A stretch of DNA of 64,000 nucleotides from Arcobacteraceae bacterium. GTDB taxonomy: Bacteria > Campylobacterota > Campylobacteria > Campylobacterales > Arcobacteraceae. Below are positions 62,336 through 64,000 of the stretch, one piece after another. The stretch covers positions 19,790-83,789 of the forward strand of contig JAGLOP010000009.1 in assembly GCA_023138835.1 (NCBI GenBank), in the 5' to 3' direction. Position numbers and translations under genes: made by a program. Below the pieces are notes generated by a model, which was not told where the DNA came from, did no database searches, and saw only the letters and a program-made list of their open reading frames with translations. Numbering within the stretch: the first letter of the stretch is position 1; each line of letters opens with the position of its first letter.

Positions 62336-63358
62336 TTACTTCACAATACCAAGAACATTTCTTTTAATAATCGATAATTTTTTCTCTATATTCTCTGTAG
62401 ATATAGCCAAAATAGGTAATTGTAGATTTTTCTCCACTTTTTTACCCTTTAGATGCTTATCCAAGGCATTAACTGATTCTTCTCCCATCAAGTAAGGCTG
62501 TTGCATTGCAGCACCTACAAGTATCCCTTTTGGAATAAGATCTAAAAATATCGGCTCTGCATCAAAGCATATCAATAAAATATCATCTTTTTTACCTGCA
62601 TCTTTTATAGCGTCAAGCGCTCCTTGGTATCTATCTGAGCCTTGAAGCCAAAGAGCTCTTAAGTTTGGATTTTTTTCAATCAGTTCTTTGGAGAAATCAT
62701 AGGTCTCTTGATATGAAAAAGTTACCTGTTGTCTAAGCCCTGCACCTTTTATCCGAGCTTCATCCATAGCTTTCATAAATCCTGCTGTTCTGGCTTTGCC
62801 GTTTGCTCTTTTTTGTGGAATTGAAACAATACCTACACTGCCGTCTTTGTCCCATCCAAGCTCTTTCATTTTTTTTGCAAGAACTTTTCCAATCTCATAA
62901 GCACCCTCTTTGTTATCAGAAGAGATAAACGAGACATATTCACCGCTATTGGTTCCAATATCAGATATAACCACAGGAATACCTGCTTTTTTTGCTAACT
63001 TTAATATAGTCACGGCAGATGATGAATTTATTGGAGAGATAATAATTCCAGAAACTTTATCTCTTATAGCTTTTGCTGTATTTTCTAATTCTGTTTTTTT
63101 AATATTGTCTGCACTGTAAACATCAATCCTATAGCCCTTTGAGTTTGCAGCATTTTTGATACCACGCGCCATAATATCCCAAAATGGGATTCTAATATCT
63201 GAAACAATATAGACTAACTTTTTTTTAGCCTGCTCTTTACCGGATACTTTTGTATTTTCCATCGCATGAATTTCCAAAGGAGAAAAAAATACCGCAAACA
63301 TAACTGCTGCCACTGAAAGAAATGAGATATAACTCATACCAACTCTTATTTTATTCAT
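62336..63358 (-). CDS. periplasmic type 1 binding protein, copy 2
   Basis: The 340-residue paralogue of the gene at 61275-62300 has its own signal peptide (about 1-32) and the same binding fold. Differences cluster in the signal peptide, in residues 130-220 (S-G-E-Y-V-S-F, K-G-A-G-L-R-Q-Q) and in the last 30 residues. Changes around K-G-A-G-L-R versus K-G-I-W-I-R may alter ligand or kinase contact. It lies 30 bp downstream of the partial kinase gene. Confidence 0.85.
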   Translation of the reverse strand: MNKIRVGMSYISFLSVAAVMFAVFFSPLEIHAMENTKVSGKEQAKKKLVYIVSDIRIPFWDIMARGIKNAANSKGYRIDVYSADNIKKTELENTAKAIRDKVSGIIISPINSSSAVTILKLAKKAGIPVVISDIGTNSGEYVSFISSDNKEGAYEIGKVLAKKMKELGWDKDGSVGIVSIPQKRANGKARTAGFMKAMDEARIKGAGLRQQVTFSYQETYDFSKELIEKNPNLRALWLQGSDRYQGALDAIKDAGKKDDILLICFDAEPIFLDLIPKGILVGAAMQQPYLMGEESVNALDKHLKGKKVEKNLQLPILAISTENIEKKLSIIKRNVLGIVK

Positions 63359-63388
63359 AACTTTATCCCCTCTTCTTTTTAAATTATA

Positions 63389-64000
63389 TCACAATTTTAT
63401 AGTAAAACTTGCACCGCCATCTACATTAGATACACCGATCTTTCCACCCATATTATCCTCAATAATCATTTTAGACATATAAAGTCCCATACCTGTACCT
63501 TTTCCTTGCTCTTTTGTTGTATAGTAAGGCTCAAAAATTCTTTCTATGATATCAGAGGGTATTCCTCCTCCGTTATCTGTAACTGTTACTTTATTTTCCA
63601 TCAAAGATATATCTATTTGTCCATCCTTTTGTTTGGTTTCTACTATTGCATCTTTTGCATTTGATATTAAATTCATGATTACTTGCAAAAATTCATTTTG
63701 AAATCCATCAATAATAAAATCTTCACCTTGAATATTAATAGCTATACCATATTTATTTAATTCAGATATTTGAATATTAACATTATCTTGTATAGCCTTT
63801 TTTATACTAAAAGATATTTTTTCTTTATCTACTCTAAAAAAGTTTCTAAAATCATCTATAGTATTACTCATAAAATGTAATATTTTAGTTTGTTTATTTA
63901 TAAATTTATCTAAAAATTCTTTGTCTATCACTCCATCTTCATAATCAAATTCAAGATTTTCAATATTTACATTAAGTGCATTTAACGGCTGTCTCCATTG
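63389..64000 (-). CDS. sensor histidine kinase, C-terminal part (cut by window end)
   Basis: The frame is open to the last base: the first visible residues are Q-W-R-Q-P-L-N-A-L from the H-box, so the catalytic His lies just outside. About 203 residues remain, with N-A-K-D-A-I, D-N-G-G-G-I-P and G-T-G-M-G-L-Y motifs. It matches the end of the kinase at 59744-61255 closely and is followed by binding-protein copy 2, giving a duplicated kinase and binding-protein set. Confidence 0.88.
   Translation of the reverse strand, partial: QWRQPLNALNVNIENLEFDYEDGVIDKEFLDKFINKQTKILHFMSNTIDDFRNFFRVDKEKISFSIKKAIQDNVNIQISELNKYGIAINIQGEDFIIDGFQNEFLQVIMNLISNAKDAIVETKQKDGQIDISLMENKVTVTDNGGGIPSDIIERIFEPYYTTKEQGKGTGMGLYMSKMIIEDNMGGKIGVSNVDGGASFTIKL

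Overview
The window (about 30% GC by eye) looks like a chromosomal segment of a Campylobacterota bacterium, most likely Arcobacteraceae or a close relative. The grounds are a four-subunit pyruvate:ferredoxin oxidoreductase set in the order porG-D-A-B, a fused hisIE gene, the rplM-rpsI pair, a very AT-rich coding style, and many histidine kinases sharing the H-box N-I-A-H-Q-W-R-Q-P-L that is common in that phylum. No rRNA, tRNA or CRISPR array was seen. The assignment is inference; no database search was possible.

Layout. (1) 1-3508: host genes, namely the 3' part of dgt, a radical SAM protein, a TonB-like protein and a gate-type membrane protein. (2) 3603-20201: a 16.6 kb integrative element inserted in the 5' end of a fumarylacetoacetate-hydrolase (FAH) family gene. 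The left edge keeps the first 20-odd codons of a copy of that gene, ending in a stop. The right edge supplies a different 5' end, with its own promoter and RBS, in register with the rest of the gene. A 21-bp direct repeat (20/21 identical) lies inside each end, and a tyrosine integrase and an AlpA-like protein sit at the right end. The cargo at the left is a tightly overlapped four-gene operon: ComEC-like MBL hydrolase, trypsin-like protease with an ABC-3C C-terminal domain, ABC-3C middle component, and SMC-like ABC ATPase. Next comes a type II restriction-modification pair and a serine recombinase. The replication module is an AEP-type primase and an SF3 helicase, the latter broken by a +1 frameshift exactly before its Walker A motif. 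No capsid, terminase or conjugation genes are present, so the element resembles a phage satellite or integrative replicon that carries defence genes.

(3) 20137-25932: the restored FAH gene, a small membrane protein, a CBS-GGDEF protein, and a diguanylate cyclase and histidine kinase that share the same extracytoplasmic sensor type. (4) 25978-34659: an ABC transporter-NnrS operon, a divergent c-type-haem histidine kinase, a porin gene with an in-frame stop, and a DUF1007-NicO metal transporter pair. Four near-identical 17-bp Fur-like palindromes lie in the two intergenic regions here and suggest one metal-responsive regulon. (5) 34672-42357: aldehyde dehydrogenase, glycine-zipper protein, ilvE, an SPFH protein, hisIE, a PAS histidine kinase and a secreted transglutaminase-like/EF-hand protein. 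(6) 42509-48909: porBADG, a HAD phosphatase, a peptide-binding protein, rpsI and rplM. (7) 49066-64000: a response regulator, a phosphate transporter and a run of sensor kinases, ending in a duplicated set of type 1 periplasmic binding proteins and kinases. The last kinase is cut by the window end.

Altogether eight histidine kinases (one partial) occur, while no DNA-binding response regulator is encoded in the window.
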